The notes under the pieces are model-generated. The model saw nothing but the letters and a program-made list of their open reading frames with translations, did no database searches and was not told the DNA's origin. A stretch of DNA of 64,000 nt from Glandiceps talaboti. Its lineage: Eukaryota; Hemichordata; Enteropneusta; Spengelidae. Position numbers and translations under genes: made by a program. Positions 41,071-56,799 of this stretch are shown here, piece after piece; the stretch's first letter is position 1; each line of letters starts with the position of its first letter. The stretch lies in the NCBI RefSeq assembly GCF_964340395.1, contig NC_135549.1, positions 11,612,342-11,676,341 on the forward strand, given 5' to 3'.

Positions 41071-41555
41071 AGTAGTAGTAGTAGTAGTGCAATACATTAC
41101 ATACACCACATGTACAGCGCATCACAGGACAGTATTGCACACCACGGCACAGCCAAAAACATTACATTACATTACATTACATTACATTACATTACATTAC
41201 ATTACATTACATTACATTACATTACATTACAGTACAGTATTGCACACCACGGCACAGCCAAAAACATTACATTACATTACATTACATTACATTACATTAC
41301 AGTACAGTACAGTACAGTACAGTACAGTACAGTACAGTACAGTACAGTACAGTACAGTACGATATAGTAGTGCCAAACACATAAACAACGTAAAGAAAAA
41401 GTAACACAAACCTCGTTAGCGACAACTTCATCAACGACACCAAAAGTTTGGCCATCGGTCTCCAGTGAAAACGATGCGGTGAAGACAGTCTGAAGCTGGC
41501 ACAAAGTAACAACTACTAGCAATGACAAAAGCAAGACCGTCTTATTCGACGACAT
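19919..41555 (-). CDS. ITIH-like: ITIH-like secreted heavy chain, copy 2 (complete, 16 exons)
   Basis: Exons on the minus strand: 41412-41555 (signal peptide), 39851-39892, 35382-35536, 34328-34438, 33157-33295, 31422-31700 (VIT to linker), 30131-30419 (VWA, MIDAS DTSGS), 29387-29931 (GGTNIN, LTDGLPT, then FYDEIANPILFDV and YFDGSEIVVAGKL), 28679-29060 (LWVYLTIKQL, LSLKYNFITKLTSMVV), three 27-bp microexons 28278-28304, 27697-27723 and 27298-27324, then 25264-25401 (Lys/Arg-rich), 24343-24462, 20546-20758 and 19919-20067 with the TAA. The lengths add to 2787 bases, 928 codons plus stop, which fits the 900-950 aa usual for ITIH. All three MIDAS elements are present. The bikunin-coupling DPHF motif of vertebrate ITIH1-3 is not seen; the corresponding place reads KPGYFIIG. 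The last four exons were chosen by splice sites and phase, with weaker homology, so the C-terminus is less certain than the rest. Confidence 0.9.
21080..24290 (+). mobile_element. CR1/L2-like LINE, interrupted, in ITIH copy 2 intron
   Basis: Frames give the linker PWFNDKLKRFYRGYKRAL (about 21095), RT blocks GPDCVMNEFL, SAVIVPIFKKGDTKDPSNYR, FIDFKKAFDSVNR, YADDLVLFSESVEGLQSQL, then FCKRILDVKKSTCNAMVYQA to about 22692. After the nested repeat 22695-23681 it resumes with NEVNWLFHIKQELLSLGFG and ends near 24081 with CPHCTNDEADEFHFIIKCP. Several frameshifts and stops; the endonuclease is lost. Its orientation is opposite to the host gene. Confidence 0.85.
22695..23681 (-). repeat. Palindrome-headed repeat, copy C, nested in a LINE
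   Basis: Minus-oriented full-length member. The 24-bp palindrome of form ACCTCCCGTA-NNNN-TACGGGAGGT is at 23658-23681 and (ACAG)n at about 23593-23643. Six or so internal units of about 145 bp (marker TTAATTATGCAAATTATTCA) fill the middle and the tail TGCCTCCCGTAAGGG is at about 22704. It splits the LINE reading frame, whose two halves continue on either side. Confidence 0.8.
24463..25263 (-). other. ITIH copy 2 intron with no recognisable content
   Basis: AT-rich intronic sequence between exons 25264-25401 and 24343-24462. No repeat family or ORF above background. Confidence 0.4.
25508..25559. repeat. (ACAT)n microsatellite
   Basis: About 13 ACAT units in an ITIH copy 2 intron. Confidence 0.95.
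26020..26345. repeat. Degenerate minisatellite of about 60 bp
   Basis: Motifs CAACAGTTGCAGAG and GCAAGCTGTCAACATTT recur several times at about 60-base spacing with much divergence. Confidence 0.5.
26756..26945. repeat. (TTCAA)n / (TTCGA)n pentanucleotide array
   Basis: A (TTCAA)n tract with a homogeneous internal (TTCGA)n block of about 14 units (roughly 26857-26923), then TTCAA again. The block carries one CpG per unit. Confidence 0.95.
27298..27324 (-). CDS. ITIH-like: ITIH-like copy 2 microexon c (27 bp)
   Basis: Third 27-bp microexon of the series, again phase 1 on both sides with the same splice signals. It encodes AKKTPSPRK. Each microexon keeps the frame, so any could be skipped without changing the rest of the protein. 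Confidence 0.65.
27697..27723 (-). CDS. ITIH-like: ITIH-like copy 2 microexon b (27 bp)
   Basis: A paralogous 27-bp microexon with the same acceptor, donor and phase as the one at 28278. It encodes AKKLASHRK. It starts 581 bases downstream along the gene from the first. Confidence 0.65.
28278..28304 (-). CDS. ITIH-like: ITIH-like copy 2 microexon a (27 bp)
   Basis: A 27-bp exon, phase 1 on both sides, acceptor CTACAG and donor GTAAGC. It encodes AKTISSPRK (first codon completed by the preceding exon). It lies in the first of three tandem genomic units. Use in transcripts is inferred from splice sites and phase. Confidence 0.65.
30745..31088 (+). mobile_element. MITE-like element, copy F2
   Basis: 344 bp with 18-bp inverted ends TTGTGTGGTTTCGGTTAC and GTAACCGGAACCAAACAA. 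It sits in the ITIH copy 2 intron between exons 31422-31700 and 30131-30419. No counterpart in the matching intron of copy 1. Confidence 0.65.
31818..32960. repeat. 35-bp minisatellite, about 31 units, in ITIH copy 2 intron
   Basis: The same 35-bp monomer in the paralogous intron between exons 33157-33295 and 31422-31700, but about a third as long and more heterogeneous. Both arrays end in the same decayed unit containing TAGACTATTTCATTGATCAG, so the array was present before the gene duplication and changed length later. Confidence 0.97.
33475..34077. other. Segment present only in ITIH copy 2
   Basis: About 600 bases between GATTTTGATGGA-like sequence and TCTAGGGGAGAGTAG that are absent at the matching point of copy 1 (about 5822). 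It contains (TA)n at 33628-33720. No ORF, inverted ends or clear target duplication. Confidence 0.65.
33628..33720. repeat. (TA)n microsatellite
   Basis: About 46 TA units inside the segment found only in copy 2. Confidence 0.97.
36086..37020 (+). repeat. Palindrome-headed (TGTC)n repeat, copy B
   Basis: Paralogous to copy A: head ACCCCCTGTAAGGGGCGGGG, (GT)n and (CTGT)n at 36140-36193, the same CTACAGTACCGATTCTAATG block, internal units and tail CCCTTACAGGAGGCTTTCAG. It lies in the ITIH copy 2 intron between exons 2 and 3. Confidence 0.7.
37575..37605. repeat. Short interstitial telomere-like repeat (paralogous site)
   Basis: About five CCCTAA-like units, two with substitutions, at the site matching 11145-11164. 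Confidence 0.5.
40195..40870 (+). mobile_element. Rex1/CR1-like LINE 3' fragment in ITIH copy 2 intron 1
   Basis: Frame at 40273-40623 reads ELNVDKTKEINIDFRN, FKFLGALISENLKWEKHADN, VQHRLFFLRRLKIFGDN; then a stop and frameshifted continuation with LLPSGSRYRAIKSKT and FYPTAVRVLN. It is the paralogue of 13766-14410 and is nonfunctional. Confidence 0.8.
40978..41088. repeat. (TAG)n/(TCG)n microsatellite
   Basis: A (TAG)n tract with an internal (TCG)n block of about ten units at roughly 41036-41070, in ITIH copy 2 intron 1. The long valine-rich frame across it is an artefact. Confidence 0.9.
41158..41362. repeat. Pentanucleotide arrays (ACATT)n and (ACAGT)n beside exon 1
   Basis: Two (ACATT)n blocks and one (ACAGT)n block end about 50 bases from the donor side of signal exon 41412-41555. 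Copy 1 has only irregular traces here (14640-14730), so the arrays grew in copy 2 after duplication. Confidence 0.9.
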
Positions 41556-41616
41556 GCTTACATCTGTTCTTGGACATCAAATACAATCGAATACCCAAAG
41601 CAATCACGTTCTGTGA

Positions 41617-41624
41617 TTTATATA
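41617..41624 (-). promoter_or_regulatory. TATA box of ITIH-like copy 2
   Basis: TATATAAA on the minus strand about 62 bases upstream of the ATG at 41555. The region from here to about 42323 aligns with the upstream region of copy 1 (to about 15659), so the proximal promoter was duplicated with the gene. Confidence 0.6.
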
Positions 41625-42323
41625 GAGGCAATCGTTGTAGAAGGATGTACTCTGTCACGAATACACAATCTGTCGTATCCGTCCAATCATTGACGTGTAG
41701 TCGGTTCAAAGAGTGTCAATTGCAGAGTAGATAGAGGCCAATCCTACTTTCTGTGGTCTTTCTAGGTTTTCTGGCGTGAAACTCGTCACGTATTGGTTAC
41801 TAAGATTGCAGGGTATGTCTTTACACAGTAAACTGTTATCCATTTGACGACGTCACGTATTTAGACATCTTTTCTAGATTCTGTCCATAAACGTTAAAAC
41901 GATTTACTAGACTAAGTCTTGTCAATTATTCGATTAAAAATTGGTAAAAGTTACGGAATATTCTTTACCAATTTAGGGAGCAGAATGATGGCATGTGATT
42001 AAAGTAGGAATCTTCATGTCTGTATGATAGAGATCATAATGGATGGCTTCATGTACAACATCACATCATATCTATGCACGACTACTTTACATTTTGTTTG
42101 GACAAACATAGTATCAAATCATACTATTTCTCCGCAGCGCCTGTCGTACTAGAGTCTCTGACCAGTGGTTGATATTTATGATTGAAGTTGTTGACTGGAG
42201 TCTCAAGCTCACAGGCTAGTGTTGATTCAAAATAGAACGAACCTTTTATTTTCAAAGCTATATAAGATCATATAACAGTATTGTACAGTCGTCACTAAAG
42301 TTACAAGAAGTGGAGGCTTGCCG

Positions 42324-45300
42324 TGGCGTTCTCTCAAACATGTCAACGGTCAACAAAAATTTAAACCAAAGTTAATGGATCACAAACTCAATAGAACATT
42401 TCTTAAATAAACGCAACTACACTTGGAAACGGGGGGAACACAAATCTCGAATCGACACCTTCTATATAAACAAAGCCTTGACAACAAAAATAAAAATTGT
42501 GTCCATAGCTTCATTAAACAACTTCTCAGATCACTGTATAGTTACACTCAACCTCTCCCCACAACATGTATGCAACAAAAAACCCGTGTGGTGCCTCAAT
42601 ACAAGCAAACTTGATGACGAAGACTACTACAAACTTATCAAACAATTTTGGGAACAATGGAGAAATGAAAAAAAAAATAGTTCAAATCTATTCAATCTTG
42701 GTGGGACATTGGTAAACATAAAATTAAAGAACTAAGCAAAAAATACAGTTTCCAATGCACCTTAAAACGGAAGCATCTAAAACAAAAACCCCTCTCCGAA
42801 AATGAAAGACTAGAACCCCTTCTACATGAACATCCTACACTGACTGAACAATTTAATCAAAACAAAGAGATCCTTGATGGTTTAGCCAAGATTGAGACAA
42901 ACGGAGCAGCTATTCGCTCACGTCAACAACATATTTATGAATCTGATACAAATAGTAATCTCTTTTTCAACATCTAAAAACACAAAGGTCAACGTAAAAC
43001 AATCACTCAACTAAAACGCCAAGATGAATCAATTACCGAAAACCCAAAAGAAATACGACAAATTACTAGAAATTTTTATGAACAACTTTTCCTACCAGAA
43101 ATAACTTCTGAAAGTGCCCAAAAAGTATCCCAAAAGCTGGCGATAACTCGTTACTTAAGAAGTGGAGACCAGTAAGTCTATTGTGCGCAGACTACAAAAT
43201 GTTTACGAAAGCATTGTCTTTCCGCCTGCGGCATTAGGAGACATCATCCATATTGATCAGAGCTATTGTGTACCTGGTCGTCAGGTCTACGACAACATTA
43301 GTCTAGTCAGAGATTGCATATCTCACTGTAATGAGTTAAACCTTCCTTTAGGTGCCATCGCGCTAGATCAAGAGAAAGCCTTTGACAGAGTGCACTATGG
43401 GTATCTTTTCAAAGCTCTTGAAAGTTTCGGTTTTGGAAAAAAACTTTAGAAACTATATCAAACTTCTATATACTAATAGCGAAAGTCTCGTTCGTGTCAA
43501 CAATACAATCACCAGCCCAATTCAATTTTTACGTGGGATAAGACAAGGGTGTGCTCTATCAGGACAACTATATACAATCGCAACAGAACCTCTATTAAAC
43601 AAAATAAGAACAGAAAGCAATATTACAGGTCTCAAAATACCACACTCTGAAACCGGTAAAATAAATCTCTCTGGCTATGCCGACGATGTTGATATATTTA
43701 TCACTAGAAACGATGATTTCTCAAAACTACAACGGCGCCTCTTAATATACGAAAGAGCAAGCAATGCACGAGTAAATTTACCCAAATCGAAAGGTTTGTG
43801 GGTCGGAGAATGGCGTAAAAGAACAGACCATCCTCTTGGTTTAAATTGGAACACTATAGGGTTAAAATTTCTCGGCACTTATTTAGGTAACACCGCAAAC
43901 CACATACAAAAAAATTGGGAAGAGAGTATCGACGAAATCAAATCTAAACTAACATGGTGGTCCAGGTTCGCTCCAGCGATGTCATTTCATGGACGAGTCA
44001 CCATCCTAAATCAACTGATCGCTACCAAACTTTTTCATCGAATAGTTTGTCTTAGTCCACCACCAGCAACAATACAGGAAATTCAAAGAATATTTCTCGA
44101 CTTCTTCTGGCAGGGCAGACACTGGGTATCAGCCGATCTAATTTATACCCCTCGTCAAAACGGTGGGCACAATTTAATACACATCCCCAGCCGTATTAAC
44201 GCCTATCGTTTGTAATATATTCAAAGGTACCTATATTCCGGCCTTAACCATCCGTTTTCACCTTTACTAACTACTATTTCAATCGTATTCATAACATTCA
44301 CTACAGTGCAAGACTCCTTGCCATAAACATTCCTCAAATCACTCAAAACATTCCAAACTTTTATAGAGATCTTTTGAAAACCTGGACCAAAACCACAATA
44401 ATAAGGAAAGACGGACCCAATACAATAGAAACCATCCTCGCTGAACCACTCTTTCACAATGACCTTATTAAACACTCTCTACATAACGAGCCTCTCATTC
44501 TTAAGCACTTTATCGATGGTGGCATTACTAGAATTGGCCACCTGATCGACCCTGTGAACAAAAATTGGAAAACGATCGACCAATTACATAATAAGATATC
44601 AATTCATTCTACCAGAATACTCGAAAAATACATAAATACTTTAAAGTCTTCAATTCCAGCTAAATGGACAGAAAAAATAAAAATGTCTTTCCAGCAACAA
44701 GACGTTGACCTTAACGTAAAACAAAACGTATCTCCAGACTACTTCGAAATAGTGTTCGACGATCCTAAACAAGACATCCTTCTAAACTGCCCGTTATATA
44801 AAACTGCAAAGGGATCAATATACAAATGTCTCATTATGATAAACTTCTACACTAAGAACCGAAGTCGCATTGACACGGTCTGGAGAGACATCCTCTCCAT
44901 ACCAAAAACCGTTAAACCAGATTTCAAATCCTGTTATACAAATCTTACTACGAAACTTGAAGGCGATCTACAATGGAGAGTGTTACATGGGGCGTATGCA
45001 ACAGGTAGTTTCATGCATAGATTAGGCGTCACCAATACTGCAAACTGCGTATTCTGTAATGATAAAGACGATCTTCTTCACATATTCCTCGAGTGCCCTC
45101 GTCTGATACCTCTTTTCAAACTTCTCCGTAACATCTGGCACAAACCTATGGGAAGTGAAGGCAAAAATATCCACTGGTGGTTCGTTTTAGGCCCACCCTT
45201 TCACAAAGGTCGCACTGATAAAAACACTCATGCTTTACTGAGCTACATTCTCACTACAGCTAAAACCAGCATTCATATTTCGAGAAGGAGGGTAATCAAT

Positions 45301-45492
45301 GAAGAAACCAAAGCTTCGAATATCGACGTAAACAAACTATTCAAAACACGCGTGAAACACCGAATTTCAAATGACTACGTGTACCACAAAATTTACACCA
45401 GTATCAATACCTTTGAAACTAATTGGTGCATAAATGATGCAATCGTTTCGATTGAAGACGAAACACTTGTATTCGCCGATATCATTAAATAA
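42324..45492 (+). mobile_element. Tx1/L1-like LINE, 5'-truncated with broken frames
   Basis: Pieces in order: endonuclease end NYTWKRGEHKSRIDTFYINK and SDHCIV (42410-42545); a linker with breaks to about 43140; RT blocks DQSYCVPGRQVYDN, LDQEKAFDRVHYGYLFKALE (43255-43425); a frameshift near 43440; then GIRQGCALSGQLYTIA, SGYADDVDIFI, LNWNTIGLKFLGTYLG, FLDFFWQGRHWVSADL; then a broken stretch and a 372-codon frame 44374-45492 with CVFCNDKDDLLHIFLECPRL. RT reads YADD. The 5' junction at about 42324 coincides with the end of homology to the copy 1 upstream region. Inactive. Confidence 0.85.
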
Positions 45493-46348
45493 TATCACTA
45501 TGTTCGTTATTTCTCTGCTCGTCAGTACTGTTTCCCGGCAACCGTGTACGTGTACCTACGTTTATTTTGTTTGCATTTATGCCTTGTTTATTTTTATTTT
45601 TATTCAGAGAACACTCACACACACTCTGCGCAATTGCTTGAGTGGCCTGTACATTTGCATTTTAACCTACTCTCCTGGTAAAAAACAAGCTATCACAACC
45701 AACTCAGCTGTTGTCTCGAATCAACACAACAAATGTGTACCTTTCACCTGCTGTCAAGTACAGACCACTTGCCATTGCGGCCTTGACCAGAAAAAGCTCT
45801 GGGCATCGTACTCCTCACGAGGCTGTGCCGACACGTTGAGATTTGTTTCTCCCCCCCCCCCACTTCGCCCTACCCCCTGGAACTAATCGTAACTGTCACT
45901 GCAGTCAGCCTAATGGTCGGCAGGGACACACATACTTACCATTATGCTTTCTTACAGCTCAAGTCAAATATTTGATTGTATATATAGAATCGTTGGATGT
46001 ACATTGGAATACACAATGCTGACAACTACAATAAACCTGTCCTTTTTCAACACGACATGACTTGAACCAAAGTGTTTGATGTCATGCCCCCATATAATTA
46101 AAAGCTGAAGTTTAAAGAGCCAGCTGTATATACAAGAAGATTCCTTAGATGTACATTCGAAATACATATATGAATCGCAGAATGACATTTTCATGAACAC
46201 TTTCTTCACAATTGTCAATTTGTTTTGACTTGAACCCAAGACTTTGAACATTTCTTTCCATGCCATTGAAACGGGCATTTTGTTTATTCTTTTGTAAAGT
46301 ATTTTTTAACAAAGTAAATAAAGTTTCTTGTGAAAAGTCAAAAAAAAG

Positions 46349-46410
<62 letters not shown>
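46349..46410. repeat. (TCA)n microsatellite
   Basis: About 20 TCA units. The polyhistidine frame across it is an artefact. Confidence 0.95.
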
Positions 46411-46639
46411 GTTTCCATCACCATCATATTTTAACAACATTCACGGACAATGTGAGTGAAAAGATGAGATGGTACACTCAACAAAATGCATCGTTTTATA
46501 AAACAATTTTCTTACAATATGTGTATTTTTATTGTTTTACTTTGGCATGTAAAGTACTCGTAAAAATAAATGTTGAGTGCTCATCTCACTTTTACATTTC
46601 AAAACACATAAAACAAATTAATAATAATTGAATCTTCAA

Positions 46640-46805
46640 TTTGGTCACAAAAGTACGGATTGTAAAATGTGACCCTCCGCAAACATTATAATGCAAAACA
46701 TGACCCTCCCTAAGACCAGGTTAACTTTGTAAAATGTGACAACCCCCCCCCCCCCCCCCCCGATTCCTCCGCTCCTCCCCTTGTAAATACTGAAGGCTCC
46801 CTTAC
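46640..46805. repeat. Dispersed block with poly-C and CTTGTAAATACTG
   Basis: Shares TGTAAAATGTGAC, a poly-C run and CCCCTTGTAAATACTG...GGCTCCCT with 11225-11350 and 37745-37900 in the ITIH introns. It is a short dispersed family with no ORF. Confidence 0.5.
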
Positions 46806-47171
46806 CGCATGATTATAAAATTAATGTGTAAGTTTATCTAGGGCACCTCACCTCTCAATAGCGCCTCAGTCTGAGGTCTGAGCATAGACCCTCCGGGGGG
46901 TCTATTGTCTGAGACAGGGCACATTCCTCCCGTTTGATACAAATTCAAAGATCTACAGCGACGGATCCCTTTTCACGTGGCAAAATAAATATGGAAGCCT
47001 GCACTGGTAGTTGGGTGTCATTAATACCACCACACCACAAAAAATGATTATTCAATCGGTCAATCATTCAACCAAATAATAATAAATCAATCCATCAACC
47101 AATCGATCGATCAATCAATTACATGCTCGCTGAACTCTGTGGTACCACTCATCTCATCACAGGGGCTACGC

Positions 47172-47197
47172 TAGTTATGTTTACGTAAACATAACTA
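47172..47197. other. 26-bp perfect palindrome
   Basis: TAGTTATGTTTAC is followed at once by its exact reverse complement. No function inferred. Confidence 0.8.
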
Positions 47198-47597
47198 ACT
47201 AAGCCTGAGCCATCTCATTAGTCTTAATTTTATCCATGGTACCGCGTGTTCTCCTCAGACCACTAAGAGATTCTCTTTACTTTGACTTCAAAGATTGATA
47301 GCTCTTAAGATTTGATGCAACGGATAGCATCTATAGATTAGCATCTCAGCGTTTCAATCTTTGACTATTGAAATCGGCCGAGTTGATGGAGTAAGCCAGC
47401 CTAGCTTCCAGTTTTGTTTGCTTGTGAGTGCAAGGGCATGAGGCAACAATTCTGGTGTCTATAACAATATTGAATAACGTGAATATAGACAACATCAACA
47501 AGTTCCGTCAAGTTCTTGTTTATAATTATTTCAGTATCTTGAATCGCTAATTAATATCTAATTATGATACACAGAGAAACACATAATATTTAATTTG

Positions 47598-48050
47598 ACT
47601 TCTTTATTTATAGTATATTTTAATAAACTCATTATACATGTCTACACATGAGGGCAGCAGGTGGTATCAAGCTTCGAGAGAAAATTCATGGATCACATGT
47701 TCGATTTGAATCGTCCTGATTGGGTTATTCGATGCCATATCCTACCCCTCTGTATTACTAGTTTAACACTAAGCGTCGATTTTGCATAATGTCTCTCCGT
47801 ATACTTTCTTTTTATATGCTTTCTTTTTTTTATTCTTTTTTTTTGGAGTCTTCCATATTTATATAAAGTTTGTGATTGTTAAAAATGCTTCATTTTTTTT
47901 AAAGACCAAAAAGTGTACATTCAAGTACATGTACATACATACATATAATATCAATTTTTAATCACCCCATTTCTGACCTTATAACAAAAATAACAAACAT
48001 GTGTAGACATGTATAATGAGTTTATTAAAATATACTATAAATAAAGAAGT
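47598..48050. mobile_element. Short inverted-repeat element (MITE-like)
   Basis: Perfect 53-bp inverted ends at 47598-47650 and 47998-48050 (outer end ACTTCTTTATTTATAG) around an AT-rich 347-base core without an ORF. No clear target duplication. It lies about 380 bases upstream of the sulfotransferase ATG. Confidence 0.75.
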
Positions 48051-48431
48051 ATGTAAATGTGATCATTTTTGGATTTCATCAGAATTGTTGCCTCGCGCCC
48101 CTGGTGAGTGTTGATCGATATCGAACGTGAGCTCAAAGATACGTATACGGCGCGTGACGTATCCTCATTCAGAACTCAGCCACCATGATGACAATACAAG
48201 GCAGCAAAGTTGAAAGAATGTGGTGGTAGTGGAAAAGTCTGGAGCTGACCGCTTACCCTCTATTGTCCCGAACTACTGTATCGCAACTTCATTGTTTTGG
48301 GGTTTTGAGAACTGTTCATACTTTTAATCTTGTGTTCGTCGCTATGCATTGTGGGTACATCCATATGCAAAGTAAAATTGAATACTGAATACTCTGTGAG
48401 TGCCTGAAGCAGAGACCAACTGTAATTACCT

Positions 48432-55617
<7,186 letters not shown>

Positions 55618-55862
55618 CAAACCACATTGAGAATACAATTATTCAAAGATATATGCATTGTGCCAGAGTTTTGATGAGACTACATGTATCGGGGACTTTT
55701 ATATGAACCCAGTGGAAATTCCATGACTGTAATGGTTAAATCCTGAGTTTGATTCTGATGATGAAATGTTTCAGCATCAGCTCACAAGACACAAACTGGA
55801 CACTATGATGTTCTGTGAAAATGTATAATATACACTTTTGAAAATGGAATTACAGCAAATTC

Positions 55863-55894
55863 AATAAATGCTTCCAAATGTCACTGGAAATAAA
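55863..55894 (+). promoter_or_regulatory. Poly(A) signals of the sulfotransferase gene
   Basis: Two AATAAA hexamers (55863-55868 and 55889-55894) about 250 bases after the stop codon. They give a short 3' UTR before the convergent ATP synthase gamma gene. Confidence 0.55.
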
Positions 55895-56799
55895 CCCCTC
55901 ATGAGTTTCATAGTCAATTACCCAATATTTAATAAAAGATGTTACACAATGCATGATATCAAAACATTTGACATAAGCAGATACTCAGTTGGAAAGATAT
56001 GATTATAGTTACATACATCATTGACAGAGTTTTCTTCACCATCTATGCATACACATACCAAAGGTTATAGATATCTTGCCTTGCAGGGGTTTCACACATA
56101 CATAACCTGAGAACAACGTAACCAACTCTTTATTCCATGACCTAGTTTGCATGTAGTGTGATCACCTGATCAGCCTAGTTAATATCACTACATTTGGTAG
56201 TGTTTGTGACACAGATACACACAGACACTGACAACTGGATACACTATCAGCCAATATATTCATTGATTTTTAGTACAAAATTAAGTTGTGCTGAAAATAT
56301 CTAAGATTTTCTCAATAATTTGTTGTTTTGTTTTCTGGGCCACATTCACTGGATTGGCAGAGACAGAATACCATTCTTAAAATCAATTTTGACTCTTGCC
56401 CACAAACAAGACAGTATTCATTTAGATCAACTTTCATCAACAAACATACCTGGATCAATAAGGACAAGTAAATTAAACCTGTTCAAATATTTTTTATTAT
56501 GGTCCTTTGTCATCTAATATCTGAAAAAGGGTTACATTTGTATTTACTAAATTGTTGATATTAACAGCAGATATAGCACTCAACACAAAAAAATGTTTCT
56601 GGTACAAGGTTCTCTGACTTCATAATAAACAGAATGTTGTAGAAAAGTCTATTTCAGTCATGTCTGAATATTGTATGTGAAATAATTTGTACAATTACAA
56701 ACTCTACTCTGCATACAGATTTCTGATTTTCATAAGTGAAAGAGCCTTGCACCATTTCTTTTTAATCAAACAACACACACAACAGTGGTGAAACGGTTA
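55895..56799. other. Convergent intergenic region
   Basis: Lies between the 3' end of the sulfotransferase (plus) and the ATP synthase gamma gene (minus). It must hold the gamma 3' UTR. No other feature seen. Confidence 0.5.

Larger units (their letters stand above)
45493..47597. other. Repeat-rich spacer between LINE and sulfotransferase
   Basis: Probable LINE 3' UTR at first (45493 to about 45980), then AT-rich spacer with (TCA)n at 46349-46410, a dispersed low-complexity block at 46640-46805 and a perfect palindrome at 47172-47197. No gene seen. Confidence 0.5.

Noticed and set aside
40967-41404. 145-codon valine/threonine-rich ORF
   Set aside because: It runs through (TAG)n, (TCG)n and pentanucleotide arrays in ITIH intron 1.
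44221-44475. Antisense ORFs within the Tx1/L1-like LINE (also 43675-43878)
   Set aside because: Shadows of the LINE coding strand.
46260-46631. ORF with a polyhistidine run
   Set aside because: The run is a (TCA)n microsatellite and nothing else in the frame is recognisable.
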